A stretch of DNA of 64,000 nt from Methanobacterium aggregans (GTDB taxonomy: Archaea; Methanobacteriota; Methanobacteria; Methanobacteriales; Methanobacteriaceae): the NCBI RefSeq assembly GCF_017874455.1, contig NZ_JAGGLN010000006.1, positions 1 through 64,000 of the forward strand, written 5' to 3'. Every line of letters begins with the position of its first letter. Positions within the stretch are counted from its first letter, which is position 1. Positions 44,716 to 53,080 of the stretch are shown here, piece by piece. The notes beneath the pieces are model-generated. The model saw only the letters and a program-made list of their open reading frames with translations. It did no database searches and was not told the origin of the DNA. The position numbers and the translations under genes are program-made.

Positions 44716-45483
44716 ATTAGATATAACTGGATAGCACTGTTTCTAGTACTTGTCCTGTCCTCAGGTTTAAATGTGGGATGTGTATCTGCAGCAGGGAATT
44801 CAACTACTGATCAAACCAGTACAAATTTTATTGTGGGTTACTACATAAACCCCAACGTTACACCCATATCAGAAATCAATTTCAAAGACTTAAAAAGCGC
44901 AGGAATAACAGATATATACGTTTTAGTAACAAATCATAATTATTTATCAGTATTACCTGAAGCCAAAGAAAAAGCTGATGCTGTAGGGATAAGAACCAAT
45001 GCCTGGGTATTCCCTGGGTTCAATCATGCATCACAGGTCGCTCAGATGAAAATCGGAGTTCAGTTGGATATGGAAACATATAACATACCTGCACATCTTC
45101 TGCAAATTCTGGCCATGAGATTAGCCACCTACGGCGTAACCTTCTCAGTCACTGTTAAACCCGACGGATGGGACGGAAATCAATATTACTACCTGATCGG
45201 GCCTTTATGTGACTACATAGTTCCTCAACTCTATGTAGGTGATTACAAATATGGAATAACCGGTTTAACAAACAGTGTTAAAAAATATAACCAGATCTAC
45301 AACCTTTACAATATCATCTTTCCTGGAAAAATTGTTGCTGGACTTGAAACCTACCAGTCCGATGAGAATGCAACACCTAAAAATACAAGCACACTATCTG
45401 CAGAAATCAAAGCTGTGAAACCCTACACACATGGAGTAATCCTATTCAGGTACGGATTATCCAACTTCAATGGTTTAGAATAA
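44716..45483 (+). CDS. Secreted TIM-barrel (glycoside-hydrolase-like) protein, probable AUU start
   Basis: The 255-residue exported protein reads like a (beta/alpha)8 domain: FIVGYYINPNVTPI, FKDLKSAGITDIYVLV, GIRTNAWVFPGF, GVQLDMETY, YGVTFSVTVKPDGW, CDYIVPQLYVGDY and GKIVAGLETY. The acidic residues at strand ends (DMET, GLETY) could be catalytic. Start choice: a stop TAA stands directly before the ATT at 44716, GGAGGTG lies seven bases upstream of it, and from this codon on the frame encodes a perfect signal peptide (RYNWIALFLVLVLSSGLNVGC). The first GTG (44773) would delete most of it. Confidence 0.75.
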   Translation: MRYNWIALFLVLVLSSGLNVGCVSAAGNSTTDQTSTNFIVGYYINPNVTPISEINFKDLKSAGITDIYVLVTNHNYLSVLPEAKEKADAVGIRTNAWVFPGFNHASQVAQMKIGVQLDMETYNIPAHLLQILAMRLATYGVTFSVTVKPDGWDGNQYYYLIGPLCDYIVPQLYVGDYKYGITGLTNSVKKYNQIYNLYNIIFPGKIVAGLETYQSDENATPKNTSTLSAEIKAVKPYTHGVILFRYGLSNFNGLE

Positions 45484-45582
45484 GTTCATCAAGGTTAATG
45501 GATTTGTGGATGAAAACAGGGCTGGAACGTTTTATGAAGTTTTGATTCGTGTTGTTGGGTTGATAAGAAACTCTTAAAACTT

Positions 45583-46377
45583 TTACTTTTTATCTTTGAT
45601 TAACTCCTTCAGTTCATCCATTTCAGCCTGTAATTTGTCCAGTTTTTCATGAATTCCAATTTCCTCCTCTTCTTTGGAGGTACCGATGAGATTTGATGTT
45701 AGTGTGGATGTAATAAATCCTATGAAACCTATTCCAGTGAACATTATGAAGGCGGATATGACCTTGCCTGCAGGTGTTACAGGTGTTACGTCACCGTAGC
45801 CCACCGTTGTTATGGTCACCAGGGTGCACCATAATGCATCACTCAACCTATGCATGTGACTGTTTACGCCATGTTCAACCAGAAACATTGCGATTGATGC
45901 TGAAAACAGTATGGCCAAAATTATGGTGACTCCATAGTCTATTCTTGTTTTATGCAGAAATTCAAATGCATGTGCAATGTTTTTCTTGAAAAGTGCTAAA
46001 ATTCGGATTAATCTAAAGTAACTGAAGAGGGAACCTGCCTGGGGTATAATGATCACAGGGATCATTCCAATGACGTCGGTCCAGTTGTACTTTAAAAATT
46101 CCATTTTATCTTCGGATTTCCGGAGTCTGTTGATGAAATCAGGTATCAATATGAGAACCACTATTAAATCGAAGTACACAACCCCAGTATAAATATCACT
46201 TTTTACAGGAACGAAGGTTACAATGGTAAGTAGGAGAATATCCAAAAGAATTAAAACCATCAACGATGCTTGAAAAAACCTTTTCAGTGTTTCAGGTATA
46301 TTAAACGATTTCTGGGTCTTATTTTCTTTTGCAAACGTTGAACCTGTGCTTATGAACAGCTTTAACATGTCTCTCAT
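45583..46377 (-). CDS. Voltage-gated-type K+ channel
   Basis: The 264-residue membrane protein has six helices. S1-S4-like segments occupy residues about 35-150, with RLIRILALFKK as a short S4-like helix. The pore loop is LWCTLVTITTVGYGDVTPVTPAGK, with the TVGYGD selectivity filter, followed by the S6 helix and a C-terminal coiled coil (KLDKLQAEMDELKELIKDKK). It conducts K+ across the cell membrane. There is no RCK domain. Confidence 0.9.
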   Translation of the reverse strand: MRDMLKLFISTGSTFAKENKTQKSFNIPETLKRFFQASLMVLILLDILLLTIVTFVPVKSDIYTGVVYFDLIVVLILIPDFINRLRKSEDKMEFLKYNWTDVIGMIPVIIIPQAGSLFSYFRLIRILALFKKNIAHAFEFLHKTRIDYGVTIILAILFSASIAMFLVEHGVNSHMHRLSDALWCTLVTITTVGYGDVTPVTPAGKVISAFIMFTGIGFIGFITSTLTSNLIGTSKEEEEIGIHEKLDKLQAEMDELKELIKDKK

Positions 46378-46579
46378 AGAAAAAACCTTTTAAATAGTTT
46401 AACAAGTCCATTATACTATCCTTATTATTTTTGCGGACTCTTTTTAGTTGATACTTGCTATTGGATGGTTTTAATATTTAAATTTATGAATATGTAACTT
46501 TTTTTCAAACTTTGGGTAAAAAAGAGACCTTAAATCATTGAAAACTAACGATCTTCCTAATAAAAAAAAGGAATGGAAT

Positions 46580-47056
46580 TTAAAACTCTTCAACGCATGT
46601 TTCCATGGTTGTATCAATTATTGTGTTGAAATGTATCTTCTCGTCCCAACCGCTCCTTTTGAAGATTCCCATGAAGCAGACACCAATTATCAAAGGGTCT
46701 TCATCTGAAATCTCCTTGATCATGGCTGTAACATCCTCTGCCGGACATCCGAACTTGGGCATGGCAAGACCGCCCATAACAACCACAACATCTGGGTTTC
46801 TGGGATCTGCAGCCTCATCAACCACACTCATGCCAATGTTCTCCTGCTTTTTGATCTTCCTGGCTTCACCTTTATCTGCGTTTGGGATGAAAACCATTTC
46901 AAAGCCCTGGTCCCTGATGCTGTAGGATAAGAGTTCAATGAAGGGAGTGCATACAGCTGCTGAACCTGTGAAAACCACCTTGGAACCTTCAGGTAAATCT
47001 GCAACAGCTTCACGGAAGGATCCTGTTAAACCAACTATTCCTGTCTTTTTGTCCAT
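46580..47056 (-). CDS. DUF2124 methanogen protein
   Basis: The 158-residue protein is alpha/beta with VVFTGSAAVCTPFIELLSYS, VVVVMGGLAMPKFGCPAEDVTAMI and PLIIGVCFMGIFKRSGWDE. This matches DUF2124, a family found almost only in methanogens. Three conserved-looking cysteines (C36, C104 and C126 regions) might bind metal. Function unknown. GGAGGT occurs on the plus strand just downstream and is unrelated. The gap 47057-47437 holds the shared upstream elements of the ABC exporter. Confidence 0.8.
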   Translation of the reverse strand: MDKKTGIVGLTGSFREAVADLPEGSKVVFTGSAAVCTPFIELLSYSIRDQGFEMVFIPNADKGEARKIKKQENIGMSVVDEAADPRNPDVVVVMGGLAMPKFGCPAEDVTAMIKEISDEDPLIIGVCFMGIFKRSGWDEKIHFNTIIDTTMETCVEEF

Positions 47057-47188
47057 TTAGTACACCTCTTGGAGGTTTTGTATGTTGTGGTGGGGCTTAA
47101 GGTTTTCTATTTAGCTTTTTTTTCACTCCTTCATGTGTTAGATTCACCTACAATTTTTTCCAGTCACTTTTTCATGATTTTGATACCA

Positions 47189-47265
47189 AAGATTTGGGAA
47201 TAAAATGGAAAAACCTGGGGCAAAAATCCAGTTAAAATCGGGTGAATCTCGGAAAAACTATTTTT
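47189..47265 (+). promoter_or_regulatory. Shared upstream element, copy 1 (ABC exporter)
   Basis: AAGATTTGGGAATAAAATG at 47189-47207 and GTGAATCTCGGAAAAACT at 47242-47259, followed by ATTTTTAAATG as a possible TATA box. Near-identical blocks precede the membrane/HTH/membrane cassette at 49280-49336. Confidence 0.6.
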
Positions 47266-47437
47266 AAATGCTTGAATAACTTTAATATTGTCAATAGATC
47301 GAAGGGGGTAATTTAGATGAGTTAATTAAATACTTTTAACTAAAAAAATGGTTCAAATTTCTTAAATAGAAAAAATAATTAATTTACATCAAAAATTGCA
47401 TGAAAGAGAAGTAATGGGTATATTTAGGGTGAAAAAA

Positions 47438-48502
47438 ATGGATCTTTATAAATTGGCGTTTAACAACATCCGCAGAAAAAAGCTTAGAAGTGCATTGACA
47501 ATGTTGGGAATAATAATTGGAGTTGCCACCATCCTAACACTTCTAGGATCAACTGCAGGGTTAGCTTCAGCAGTTAACGATCAAACAAATGAATACATGT
47601 ACGATGTGATAATATCCTCTGCATCCAGTAGCGGATCTTATTCAATGGATTCTCAAACAGCTTCGAAGGTAGAAAACCTATCTGATCTTCACGGCTTCAG
47701 GGAAGTAACTGCTTTTTCAGAGGAAATAAATGGAAGTACAGTAACTGTAGGGGGTACAAATGATTGGAAACAGGTTAAAATAAAAAGTGGAAAACCCGGT
47801 GTGGTGATTAACCATGCAGTTGCAGATAAACTTCACCTTGGTGTTGGGGATAAGATCAAGATTAAAAATAAAGAGTTAACCATCACAGGAATATCCAACG
47901 AGGAACAGGTGGACGAAGATGTCCTGGGTGTTTACGTAAACCAGACCCTTGCAAAGCAGATGGATGAAAACAGGGTAACTGCCATCTACGCTCGAACAGA
48001 TGGAGATCCAAAAACTGTTGCAGATAACGTGGAAAACCAGGTAACTGGAGTTTCTGTTAAAACTCGATCAGAAAAGGTGGCTGAGGTTCAGGAATGGGCT
48101 GATAAAGCACAGCTTTTCATGGGAATTATTGCAGGTATAGCTCTGCTTGTGGGAATCATAAGTGTGGTAAATACCATGATGATGAGTGTTATGGAGAGAA
48201 CAAAAGAATTGGGAGTTTTAAAAGCCATTGGATTTACAAACTGGGAACTGAAGGGAAGCATCCTCTTTGAATCTGGATTGTTAGGATTGCTGGGATCAAT
48301 TGCAGGGGTTCTTCTGGGGATATTAGGTATTCTGTTAATTGCAAAGATGCTGAATTTCACAGATTACATTACAGAAATGATACCTTTATGGTTAGTTGGA
48401 GGTGTGATTGTGGGATCTACTCTTTTAAGCATTCTGGCCGGACTTTACCCTGCAAGACGTGCTTCAAAATTGAACGTTGTGGAGGCTTTGAGGAATGAGT
48501 AA
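47438..48502 (+). CDS. MacB/FtsX-type ABC transporter permease
   Basis: The 354-residue protein has one N-terminal helix after LYKLAFNNIRRKKLRSALTMLGIIIGVATI, an extracellular MacB-core-like domain of about 200 residues and three C-terminal helices ending with the FtsX signature (LYPARRASKLNVVEALRNE). MacB-type systems move substrates or signals by mechanotransmission rather than direct transport. The ATG at 47438 with GGGTGA upstream is chosen; a TTG at 47396 is in frame. It overlaps the ATPase gene by eight bases. Confidence 0.9.
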   Translation: MDLYKLAFNNIRRKKLRSALTMLGIIIGVATILTLLGSTAGLASAVNDQTNEYMYDVIISSASSSGSYSMDSQTASKVENLSDLHGFREVTAFSEEINGSTVTVGGTNDWKQVKIKSGKPGVVINHAVADKLHLGVGDKIKIKNKELTITGISNEEQVDEDVLGVYVNQTLAKQMDENRVTAIYARTDGDPKTVADNVENQVTGVSVKTRSEKVAEVQEWADKAQLFMGIIAGIALLVGIISVVNTMMMSVMERTKELGVLKAIGFTNWELKGSILFESGLLGLLGSIAGVLLGILGILLIAKMLNFTDYITEMIPLWLVGGVIVGSTLLSILAGLYPARRASKLNVVEALRNE

Positions 48503-49160
48503 TTTAATGGAATTCAATGATGTATGGAAGACGTATAAGATGGGTGATGAAGAGATAAACGCCCTTGCAGGATTGGATCTTACCCTGAAGAAGGGTTCCT
48601 TCACAGCGGTGATGGGGCCCTCTGGATCTGGAAAGTCAACCTTCCTCCACATAGCAGGGATACTTGACATGCCAACCAGGGGCACGTTCCGGATCAATGG
48701 GAATGATACAGGTAAATTATCTGTCAAAGAGCAGGCAAGACTTCGGAGGAATGAAATAGGGTTCATATTCCAGAGGTTCAATCTCATGTCCCAGCTCACA
48801 GTCCTTGAGAACGTTATGCTGCCCATGATAAAGGAGGACTCCAGAAAAGCTGAAAAAATTCTGGACATGATGGGATTAAGAGGAAAACATGATAAACGGC
48901 CGTGGCAACTTTCAGGAGGAGAACAACAGCGTGTAGCAATAGCCAGGGCCCTAATAAATGATCCGTCTATTATTCTGGCTGATGAACCAACAGGAGAACT
49001 TGATACCCGGAATTCAGATTCAATAATGCAGATACTTCAAGATCTGAATCAGAAGGATGGGGTAAGCATTGTTATGGTCACCCACAATCCAGTTTCAGCG
49101 GATTTTGCAGATGAAGTTATCCACATGCGCGATGGGGATCTTGTTAAAAGGAGTAAATAA
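48495..49160 (+). CDS. ABC transporter ATPase, LolD/MacB type
   Basis: The 221-residue protein has Walker A GPSGSGKST near residue 40, Q-loop FQRFNL, signature LSGGEQQRVAIARAL, Walker B IILADEPTGELD and the H-loop VTHNP. It powers the permease encoded just upstream, whose stop codon it overlaps. LolD/MacB ATPases act with lipoprotein or antimicrobial-peptide exporters. Confidence 0.95.
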   Translation: MSNLMEFNDVWKTYKMGDEEINALAGLDLTLKKGSFTAVMGPSGSGKSTFLHIAGILDMPTRGTFRINGNDTGKLSVKEQARLRRNEIGFIFQRFNLMSQLTVLENVMLPMIKEDSRKAEKILDMMGLRGKHDKRPWQLSGGEQQRVAIARALINDPSIILADEPTGELDTRNSDSIMQILQDLNQKDGVSIVMVTHNPVSADFADEVIHMRDGDLVKRSK

Positions 49161-49279
49161 ATGTACATACTCCTTAAATTTTCTTTTAATATCTAAAAAA
49201 AATGAAGCTACGTGGAATGGTTAATCGATATGATTCAACTGGAACCCAAATAATTATTAAAATTTATTTAATCAGTATT

Positions 49280-49336
49280 AAGATTTGGGTATAAAATGTA
49301 GAAAGATGGAGTGAATTTCGGAAAAACTTTTTTTAG
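49280..49336 (+). promoter_or_regulatory. Shared upstream element, copy 2 (membrane/HTH cassette)
   Basis: AAGATTTGGGTATAAAATG (49280-49298) and GTGAATTTCGGAAAAACT (49311-49328) repeat the blocks found before the ABC exporter, here with a shorter spacer. Confidence 0.6.
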
Positions 49337-49457
49337 TATTGCTACATTATCTATTAACACAGTTTGTGCATCCATTAAACTAAGCACAGATAATTCAATA
49401 TTAACGGCTGTTATAATATGTATATAATTCTTATAATGGTCTTGAGGTTTTAAAAAA

Positions 49458-49766
49458 ATGTTATTTGGATCACCAGACTTATTAACCAGTGCCATTGTAG
49501 TTATAACTCTTGTATTAGGTTTTGGAACCATTTTCCTCCTATGTGGACTGCTTTATATCTACTGGGGAAACTACAGGGACACAAAATCGAGTTACGCAGT
49601 GGGGCTTCTATTATTTGCATCGGCGATGCTGCTTCAGAATGTCCTGTTAACTGCAACTTACTTCATCAACGTAGTTAATCACTGGTATGAAGGAATTGTA
49701 ATGTTTGCGTTTATTGTTTTTGAATTTATAGCGTTATCAATACTTTTCAAAATAAGCTGGGAATGA
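49458..49766 (+). CDS. Three-helix membrane protein (paralog 1)
   Basis: The 102-residue protein has three hydrophobic helices and a short tail ending FKISWE. It resembles the 96-residue protein at 50115-50405 over its whole length (LLCGLLYIYWGNYRDTKSSYAVGLLLF versus LLTGLLYMYWRSYQGMKSKYTLGLLFF). It precedes an HTH gene; such pairs are common in archaea. Function unknown, perhaps signal input to the regulator. Confidence 0.75.
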   Translation: MLFGSPDLLTSAIVVITLVLGFGTIFLLCGLLYIYWGNYRDTKSSYAVGLLLFASAMLLQNVLLTATYFINVVNHWYEGIVMFAFIVFEFIALSILFKISWE

Positions 49767-49807
49767 AGGTTAGGAATAATCAACGATATCAAGGTTAGGG
49801 GTCTTTC

Positions 49808-50089
49808 ATGCAAAAAAAGTTTCTATGGTGGTTGATTGTAGGTACCAAGGGTGGTAAAAACCGCGCCAGGATAATTAATGAACTGAAAGAAAGACCTTAC
49901 AACATTCATCAGCTTGCAGAAAAACTTGAACTGGATTATAAAACAGTTCAACACCATATGGGAGTTCTGGAAGAGTCAGGTGTTGTTACATCAAGCGGGG
50001 AAAAATACGGGAAATTGTACTTCCTTTCTGATAAAATGGAAGAGAACTACGGTACATTCCATGAGATATGGGCTCAATTTCAGAAATAA
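49808..50089 (+). CDS. ArsR-like winged-helix regulator
   Basis: The 93-residue protein has the winged helix RARIINELKERPYNIHQLAEKLELDYKTVQHHMGVLEESGVVTSS and a beta-wing KYGKLYFLS. No metal-binding cysteines are seen, so the signal may reach it through the flanking membrane proteins. It lies 41 bases after one and 25 bases before the other paralogous membrane gene. It is the natural candidate for binding the elements shared by this cassette and the ABC exporter. Confidence 0.85.
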   Translation: MQKKFLWWLIVGTKGGKNRARIINELKERPYNIHQLAEKLELDYKTVQHHMGVLEESGVVTSSGEKYGKLYFLSDKMEENYGTFHEIWAQFQK

Positions 50090-50114
50090 AGTAAAACAAT
50101 GAAAGGGGTTAAGA

Positions 50115-50405
50115 ATGCTTTATATATCACCAGAATTTTTAAATGTTATAATAATCTCCAGTAAAATACTGAGCATTGGAAACATCTTCCTCTTAACAGG
50201 ACTCCTGTACATGTACTGGAGAAGTTACCAGGGAATGAAATCCAAGTACACCCTGGGACTGCTTTTTTTCGGATCTTTCTTCCTGTTCCAGACAATTGCC
50301 CTAGCAGTGGCAGTCTTTTTTGTAAGATGGTTTGTAACTGCATTTTTCGTAGCGTTACTGGAATTCATTGCACTTGCAATACTTCTGAAGATAAGCTGGG
50401 AATGA
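50115..50405 (+). CDS. Three-helix membrane protein (paralog 2)
   Basis: The 96-residue protein has three hydrophobic helices and ends LLKISWE, as does paralog 1. GGGG lies nine bases before the ATG. It closes the membrane/HTH/membrane cassette and is followed by T-rich sequence. Confidence 0.75.
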   Translation: MLYISPEFLNVIIISSKILSIGNIFLLTGLLYMYWRSYQGMKSKYTLGLLFFGSFFLFQTIALAVAVFFVRWFVTAFFVALLEFIALAILLKISWE

Positions 50406-50487
50406 TGAGTTATTCATGGATCTTTTTTTTGGTAATATGGAACCTTTTTTGTAAATAAGGAAATAATAAAAATAAAATGTAATTTAT

Positions 50488-50523
50488 TTTTTTAGGGAAT
50501 ATAAATTTTTTAGGGAATATAAA
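50488..50523. repeat. Perfect 18-base tandem repeat
   Basis: TTTTTTAGGGAATATAAA occurs twice without a gap (50488-50505 and 50506-50523), directly after the stop codon of the PfkB-AAA+ gene (minus strand) and close to the end of the preceding cassette. Confidence 0.8.
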
Positions 50524-50533
50524 AATACCATTT

Positions 50534-52615
50534 CTAATAATTTATCTCTTGATTAAGACATTTTTTAAATTCAACAGCATTTACATGTAGTTTTAATTGT
50601 TCAGAAGCGGGAAGGGCGGATCTTTCAAAATGTCTCATGTTGGAGAATATACTCATTTCAATAATAGCTTCCATGGACCTGGCACCATGCTTATATTTAG
50701 GGACTTTAATTAAGGCGTTTAATACAGAAGGATCGATATTTGCTTCAGAACCTAAAAAAATGTTTTTAGCTTTTCTCTCTAAAATGGATCGTAGTACCAT
50801 GGCCCTTCTTATCATGTAAAGGTAATCCTGGTCATGTTTTTTATCAATCCCTATAATATCAATATATCCCCTTAACCTACTTATGAAATCTTCTCCCTTG
50901 ACTTTGTCTTTATCTTTATCTTTATCAAATTCTTCAAAAGTTTTATTTCTGCCTCCTGCAAAAACAAAAATACATTTACCAATAGGGTGAATAATTTCGC
51001 CCTGTTTAAAACTACCATCGTTCATAGGGGATAAAAAGTATTTTAACCAGCCGTAAGGAACACTATCCAGATCAGAATCAAATTCATCAAAGAATACCAG
51101 GGGTGTTTTACCTGTTAGGGATGTACTTTGAATGATGTGGAAAGCACTGAACAAATCATCTAACGACTGAAATTGAGATAAATTAAATTCTATAGGTTCT
51201 ATGTCATCAGAAATAGTTTTTGCGATTTGAATAACGCCAAATGATTTTCCAGAACCCGGTGGTCCAAAAACTGCTATGGAAAGAGGTTCTTTTATATTCT
51301 TTTTAGATAAATACTCCAGTATGAGGTTTTTACTGTTATGGAAGGTTTCAATTTCTTTTCTATCAACTGTACGCAGTTCACCAAACTCTGCAATAGGAGA
51401 TTGTAACAAAACGCTTTTTTTAGATTTCACATACTGGAATGCAGCTTTAGAAACCTCTGTTTCATCTTTCAACTTCTGTTCCATGATTTTCCAGTTAATA
51501 TCCTCCCTGAATTCAACATCCTGAATTTTTTCTTTATCATTATCAAGATTTAAAAACATTTTTTTAAAGGGAAAATCCATCTTATCTGCCTCATCTTTTA
51601 TGAAGCCAATTTCAAGAAGGTTACGGCTGGCAATTATTCCTTTTTTAATCCCATCAATCAGTTTATCACCATAATTTTGGGGAGCACTTTGAATTTCATG
51701 TATTAATCCAGAAATAAAGGCGCTACGTAATCCTTTCATATAACGGCCTTCGATTTTTTGTTCAAGGGCTCCTTCAAAAACTTCAGGATCAAAAAATAGA
51801 GTATACTTAGCTTTTTCTCCATCATATTGACATAATACTGCCCCACTTACCCCAAAACGAACAATCAAATTCTTACATTGACTGATATCCTTAATATCAG
51901 GATTACATTCTCCCTTCCTATTTTTTTCCATTTCATTTAAAAAATCATGAGCGGTACGTTCCCATGATAAACTTCTACTTATACGCAGACCTTTTTCCCG
52001 TAGATCATCAGCTCTTATTATGACAATTAAATTTGGCTGATTTTTTAGAAATTCCCATAGATCTCCCCGGGCCAAAGGGCGGCTCATTTTAAGTATGAAT
52101 AAACTATTTTTTCCAGCTAAATTACCAATAGGGCTCCAGAGATTTTCTGAATCCCGGAAATATTTATTATCATCATGTATAACCACTATATCTGGGGGGG
52201 TTTGATCAGCAAAACTAAGTTCAGGTTTTATGATTTTTTCCGGGTTTTTAAATCCTGAAAAAGTTTTAACCAGATGTTTTTCGTTATTTTGTGGTAAAAT
52301 CAATTTTTTATCCTGTGATGGATTATATCTTTCCAAAATACACATACTGTTAATCAGATCTTTAAAATTATCCAGTTCCATTTCATTATTTATTTCTGAT
52401 TCATCATACTGGATCAATTCAAGGTGATCTTTCTTAACTTCATTAATCATTTTTGCAATTAGTAGGGCCCCACCCATTCGGGCTATAATGTCATATTCTT
52501 TATAGATTTCACGATTGGATTGTTCATAGGGATAATCCTTTGAATCACTACTATCCCACTTTAACCAGTCTTTAGTAACATCACCAACAACCATAATCTT
52601 AGTTTTTTCAGACAT
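50534..52615 (-). CDS. PfkB-like / AAA+ ATPase fusion protein
   Basis: The 693-residue soluble protein has an N-terminal half resembling a ribokinase-fold (IMVVGDVTKDWLKWD at the start, IIARMGGALLIAKMI, and LIVRFGVSGAVLCQYDG near 250), apparently without an intact kinase active site, and a C-terminal AAA+ domain: Walker A VFGPPGSGKSFGV near 455, Walker B LVFFDEFDSDLDS near 510, sensor 1 FVFAGGRNKTFEEF, and a sensor-2-like HGARSMEAIIEM. Between them is a linker ending TVDRKEIETFH. The gene is AT-rich with a GGGGA before ATG 52615. The whole architecture suggests a nucleotide- or ligand-sensing ATPase, possibly in defence. No named family is certain. Confidence 0.72.
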   Translation of the reverse strand: MSEKTKIMVVGDVTKDWLKWDSSDSKDYPYEQSNREIYKEYDIIARMGGALLIAKMINEVKKDHLELIQYDESEINNEMELDNFKDLINSMCILERYNPSQDKKLILPQNNEKHLVKTFSGFKNPEKIIKPELSFADQTPPDIVVIHDDNKYFRDSENLWSPIGNLAGKNSLFILKMSRPLARGDLWEFLKNQPNLIVIIRADDLREKGLRISRSLSWERTAHDFLNEMEKNRKGECNPDIKDISQCKNLIVRFGVSGAVLCQYDGEKAKYTLFFDPEVFEGALEQKIEGRYMKGLRSAFISGLIHEIQSAPQNYGDKLIDGIKKGIIASRNLLEIGFIKDEADKMDFPFKKMFLNLDNDKEKIQDVEFREDINWKIMEQKLKDETEVSKAAFQYVKSKKSVLLQSPIAEFGELRTVDRKEIETFHNSKNLILEYLSKKNIKEPLSIAVFGPPGSGKSFGVIQIAKTISDDIEPIEFNLSQFQSLDDLFSAFHIIQSTSLTGKTPLVFFDEFDSDLDSVPYGWLKYFLSPMNDGSFKQGEIIHPIGKCIFVFAGGRNKTFEEFDKDKDKDKVKGEDFISRLRGYIDIIGIDKKHDQDYLYMIRRAMVLRSILERKAKNIFLGSEANIDPSVLNALIKVPKYKHGARSMEAIIEMSIFSNMRHFERSALPASEQLKLHVNAVEFKKCLNQEINY

Positions 52616-52830
52616 TCCCCACAACCTTCATAATTTATTAATTAATATGTTAATCTTAAGATTTATTTAAGGGGTAAAGGACTATTACCAAAAGAAATGA
52701 TTCCCATTTAAAAAATTTTAGGCCATAAAGAATAATAAAACTATTAAAATAAATTATATTTTTTCTGTTATAATAGATTACCTATTACTCAAGGGGCATC
52801 TTAAAAAAATTTAGGAGATTTAATTTATAG

Positions 52831-52853
52831 TGCAAGGACAGGGACTCGAACCA
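52831..52853 (-). other. tRNA 3'-end remnant (possible attachment-site copy)
   Basis: The stretch reads, on the minus strand, GGTTCGAGTCCCTG then TCCTTGCA: a T-loop, T-stem 3' side and acceptor 3' strand without the rest of a tRNA. It shares 14 contiguous bases (CAGGGACTCGAACC on the plus strand) with the intact tRNA-Leu at 56913-56995, in the same orientation, but has a different acceptor sequence. This is what an integrated element leaves at its far end. Confidence 0.5.
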
Positions 52854-52939
52854 GGGTAATTCTGATATGTTTAAAATTATCATCACAAAAAAAGGTTTAG
52901 AAACTCTCTTCCAGGGTAATTTCCTGTTTCACAGCTTCA

Positions 52940-53062
52940 TTAACTATCCCTATCTGATCCTTCTTCACGTTGAACTTCTGGTGTGTAGGGGGGTATGTCC
53001 ACATCCCAGTTGTAGTCCCAGAGCTCTAAGAACATCTGGATACGTTTAATCTTAAAATTATT
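52940..53062 (-). pseudogene. Gene fragment, C-terminal remnant
   Basis: An open frame of 41 codons (31 from its only ATG at 53035) reads RIQMFLELWDYNWDVDIPP, then YTPEVQREEGSDRDS before a stop. The end looks like a genuine protein tail while the upstream part is AT-rich and closed by a stop. No family recognised. The rest of 52616-53080 is the tRNA remnant and a repeated CCAGGGTAAT (52851 and 52911). Confidence 0.4.
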
Positions 53063-53080
53063 TTATAAGTTTATTAAGTG

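Noticed and set aside
52831..52853. A complete tRNA gene
   Set aside because: Only the T-loop and acceptor 3' strand are present, the T-stem has mismatches, and no anticodon arm or 5' acceptor is found upstream on that strand.
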